From Deltaproteobacteria bacterium (GTDB lineage Bacteria; Desulfobacterota; Dissulfuribacteria; Dissulfuribacterales; QOAL01), in contig JALXCD010000103.1 in the NCBI GenBank assembly GCA_026991135.1, positions 1-53,505 on the forward strand: a DNA stretch of 53,505 nt. Direction: 5' to 3'. The notes beneath the pieces were generated by a model that saw only the letters and a program-made list of their open reading frames with translations, did no database searches and was not told the DNA's origin. Below are positions 50,779-53,505 of this stretch, in pieces (within the stretch, counting starts at the first letter, position 1; each line of letters begins with the position of its first letter). The translations under genes and the position numbers were made by a program.

Positions 50779-52218
50779 TTATTTGTTTTTGACTAAGAAG
50801 GTTATCTTTTGACTTCCACTTCCCCCTGAAATATCTATTGTGGTATCATACTTTCTTTGAATTAATTCTAATATCCCAAGTCCCACTTCCTTTTCCAAGG
50901 GTAATCTTAAGGCACGAGCATTATGGGTGATGGATAAGACTATTAGGTTATCCAAAAGCTTATTCTCAATCTTTATCTCTTTTTTATCTTGAGCCTGCAT
51001 CTCTTTTGAGATGACCTGAAGGAGCGCAATAAGGGCATTTAGCCAGTCAAAATATTCCCCACGGATATTTGGCACATCCTGACTCAAATCCAATTTGATA
51101 TCAACATCCTTAAAATGAGAATTGATCCTCAATATATTTACTGTTTCCTGAACAAGGCGATTAAAAGAAATCTCGCCATCAAGGGCTCCCAATTTTTCCC
51201 TTTCTCTCCTTTTGGCAGCTATAGTACAGTACTGGGTAATTTGTTCCATAAGGTCATCAATAATTTTCAATTCCTTAAGCCAGTTAGCTACTATACCAGC
51301 TTCACCATTTCTTTCCTGATAATGGGCCATCTTCATACTTAAAAGGTCAATCCTTCCTACAGCCGCTGATAAAGGATTTATAATGTCTTCGAGGAGTTCA
51401 TCTACTATATGGCCCACTAGAGTCAAGCGATACTGTTCCCAGTGATACTTATCCCTTTCTTTTAGCTCTTCCTTTAACTTGTGTAGCGAAGTAACATCCT
51501 TAATTTGTATTAATAAATATTTAGTCTCATCAAGATGGAAAATTGGCTTTAGAATTACATTAAAAAAGAAGGTCTTTTTATCTCCATTGGACCCATAACT
51601 TATCTTTAGACTTGAAAAAAAACGCTCTTTATTTGAATGTAGGACATCCAAAAAATCTGAACGAGACAATTTACTCTCTTTAAGAAGGAGCTTAAGGATG
51701 GAAGGCGCCTCTGTGACCTTTTTATTCAAAACTTCATGTTCTGGAACTGATATAATTGGTTGTCTTTTACTAATAGCCTGGATCTTTAAATCTTTATCAA
51801 CGAGTATAATTGTATCTTCCAAGTTACCAATAACTGCTTGAAGAAAAGAGTGGTCATATCGAGGGGATGAAATCAGCCCTTTTTGTAAAAGAAATGAAAA
51901 AAATTTGACTGAATCTTCAAAGAATAGACCTGTAAAATTTCCTTCTCTAGTTTGCCTAATCCACTTTACTTCACCAGCTAATAACCCCATTGAAGATCTG
52001 ATTGAATCAGAGGACAAAAAGAGTTTCTGACCTGGTTCGAAGGTCTCATCAGTTTTAATTAACATACCCGTGGGGCTAATATTTAAGGCAAAAGCCTTCT
52101 CATTGAACGAACGATTTGTATCCATGGAGAGAAGAACAGGAAATTCCACCGAAACCCTTGGAAATCTTCTTCTATCTTTTTTGGCACTCTTTTCCTCAAG
52201 CGAGTGAGAGTCTTGCAT
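50779..52218 (-). CDS. PilZ-PAS protein with degenerate histidine-kinase module
   Basis: PilZ N-terminus (RRFPRVSVEFPVLL), PAS-like centre, HisKA-like LEDIINPLSAAVGRI with H replaced by E, and a degenerate ATPase region. Confidence 0.7.
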   Translation of the reverse strand: MQDSHSLEEKSAKKDRRRFPRVSVEFPVLLSMDTNRSFNEKAFALNISPTGMLIKTDETFEPGQKLFLSSDSIRSSMGLLAGEVKWIRQTREGNFTGLFFEDSVKFFSFLLQKGLISSPRYDHSFLQAVIGNLEDTIILVDKDLKIQAISKRQPIISVPEHEVLNKKVTEAPSILKLLLKESKLSRSDFLDVLHSNKERFFSSLKISYGSNGDKKTFFFNVILKPIFHLDETKYLLIQIKDVTSLHKLKEELKERDKYHWEQYRLTLVGHIVDELLEDIINPLSAAVGRIDLLSMKMAHYQERNGEAGIVANWLKELKIIDDLMEQITQYCTIAAKRREREKLGALDGEISFNRLVQETVNILRINSHFKDVDIKLDLSQDVPNIRGEYFDWLNALIALLQVISKEMQAQDKKEIKIENKLLDNLIVLSITHNARALRLPLEKEVGLGILELIQRKYDTTIDISGGSGSQKITFLVKNK

Positions 52219-52253
52219 TCTGATTTCCCTTAAGCATGAATTAGGGATTTTGT

Positions 52254-52269
52254 TGCAAAAAAAACGCCA
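52254..52269 (-). promoter_or_regulatory. Sigma-54 (-24/-12) promoter
   Basis: Minus strand 5'-TGGCGTTTTTTTTGCA-3': GG-N10-GC exact spacing, TGGC and TTGCA both intact. Confidence 0.75.
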
Positions 52270-52376
52270 TATATTTGTAAAATTTTCGCATATATTAAAG
52301 GGAATTAGGGCCTAGAAAGCAAACCTGCGATTAAGATAAGAAAAACATTTACCATTTAAAGAGAAAAATTTTTCCA

Positions 52377-53456
52377 TTATTCTTCAAATGGTGATTCAAC
52401 ACTGATACCTTCACCAAGATATTGATCTTTCAAGTCAATTTCATAGTTTCTTATTTTATACAAAAGGGCTTTGTAACTAATCTTTAATATTTTTGCCGCA
52501 TCCCTCCTGTTTCCACTGGTCCTTTTAAGAGCCTCTTCAATAAATACGCGTTCTACTTTTGCCTGGGCTATTTTTTTTACTTCTTTTAATGAAGGAAAAT
52601 CATCTATGAATTGAGATTCTACAGATCCAATAATTGAATCTATCAGTTGTTCTTGTGAAGTCCTTAATTTTGTCGATGCCCCTTCTTTTATTGCCTGAAT
52701 ACCTTCTTTTTTTGCCTTTAATTCCTGAATAACTGATTCATCGGTTCCCAAGACAATAATTTTTTGAATATAGTTTTCAAGCTCCCTAACATTTCCTGGC
52801 CAATGATATTCCATAAAAAGATCCATAAGTTCATCAGAGACATTAACTTCTATAAGGTTTCTATTCAAAGCAACGCTGTATTTTTTTAAAAAATGATGAA
52901 TCAATAAAGGAATGTCTTCTTTTCGATCTCTTAGGGGAGGTACTTCAATCTTTATTATATTTATTCTGTAATAAAGATCCTCTCTGAAGGTCCCCTTTTG
53001 AATATCAGCCTCTAAATCGTGGTTGGTTGCACAAATAACCCACGCGTCCACTCTACGGTCTTCAATTCCACCAACTCTACAAAATTCTGAATCTTGAAGG
53101 ACCTGAAGAAGTTTTGCCTGGAGTGAAATGGGCATATCTCCGATTTCATCAAGGAATATAGTTCCTCCATGGGCAACTTCAAACTTACCTGGCTTTGATT
53201 TTGTTGCGCCAGTAAAGGCTCCTTTTTCATAGCCAAACAATTCACTTTCTAAAAGCTCTCCAGGTAAGGCTGCACAATTAACCTTAACAAACGGTTTTTT
53301 TTTGCGAGGGGAATTTTCGTGAAGACTTCTGGCAACTACCTCCTTACCGACACCGCTTTCACCAGTAATTAAAATGCTTAATCCGGTATCAGCGACTTGA
53401 AAGATAATTTTCTTAAGGCGCTTTATTGGTGGGCTGGATCCTATAATTCTTGACAT
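52377..53456 (-). CDS. Sigma-54-dependent enhancer-binding protein (AAA+ and Fis HTH, no N-terminal regulatory domain)
   Basis: [46 protein letters not shown]-terminal Fis-like HTH. In-frame TAA immediately before the ATG. Confidence 0.95.
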   Translation of the reverse strand: MSRIIGSSPPIKRLKKIIFQVADTGLSILITGESGVGKEVVARSLHENSPRKKKPFVKVNCAALPGELLESELFGYEKGAFTGATKSKPGKFEVAHGGTIFLDEIGDMPISLQAKLLQVLQDSEFCRVGGIEDRRVDAWVICATNHDLEADIQKGTFREDLYYRINIIKIEVPPLRDRKEDIPLLIHHFLKKYSVALNRNLIEVNVSDELMDLFMEYHWPGNVRELENYIQKIIVLGTDESVIQELKAKKEGIQAIKEGASTKLRTSQEQLIDSIIGSVESQFIDDFPSLKEVKKIAQAKVERVFIEEALKRTSGNRRDAAKILKISYKALLYKIRNYEIDLKDQYLGEGISVESPFEE

Positions 53457-53505
53457 TTAACGACCTTGAAAAGAATGGGAACAAATTTTACACAATGTGC
53501 AACAA

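Overview
Gene-dense bacterial chromosomal window (AT-rich, Desulfobacterota/deltaproteobacterial flavour by gene content; lineage is an inference). Almost all of it is housekeeping: tsaD, cinA-thpR-pgpA, nadB, thyX, purM, an HU/IHF protein, ftsY, a fused secDF, murA, moaA, fabD, ftsE-ftsX-envC-like-ctp-yibQ, pilT-pilU, a ClC channel, cbiET, waaA-lpxK, rpoZ-dnaJ-moaC-dksA-like-galT, plus chemotaxis, two-component and sigma-54 regulators. I found no tRNA/rRNA, CRISPR array, transposase or prophage. The best find is a gene absent from the supplied ORF track at 28736-28936. It is a 66-codon two-CXXC zinc-ribbon-like protein interrupted by one in-frame TGA, followed at the right distance by a SECIS-like hairpin with an AGGU loop, so probably a small selenoprotein. 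Other notable items: a GcvH-like protein in which the lipoyl-lysine position is glycine; a sigma-54 promoter with exact -24/-12 spacing in front of a PilZ-PAS pseudo-histidine-kinase, next to a PspF-like enhancer-binding protein with no sensory domain; an HdeD-YfdX stress pair; a WecA-type transferase fused to a CapD/PglF-type N-terminal module; and a TonB receptor / orphan ABC-type binding protein / histidine kinase triad.
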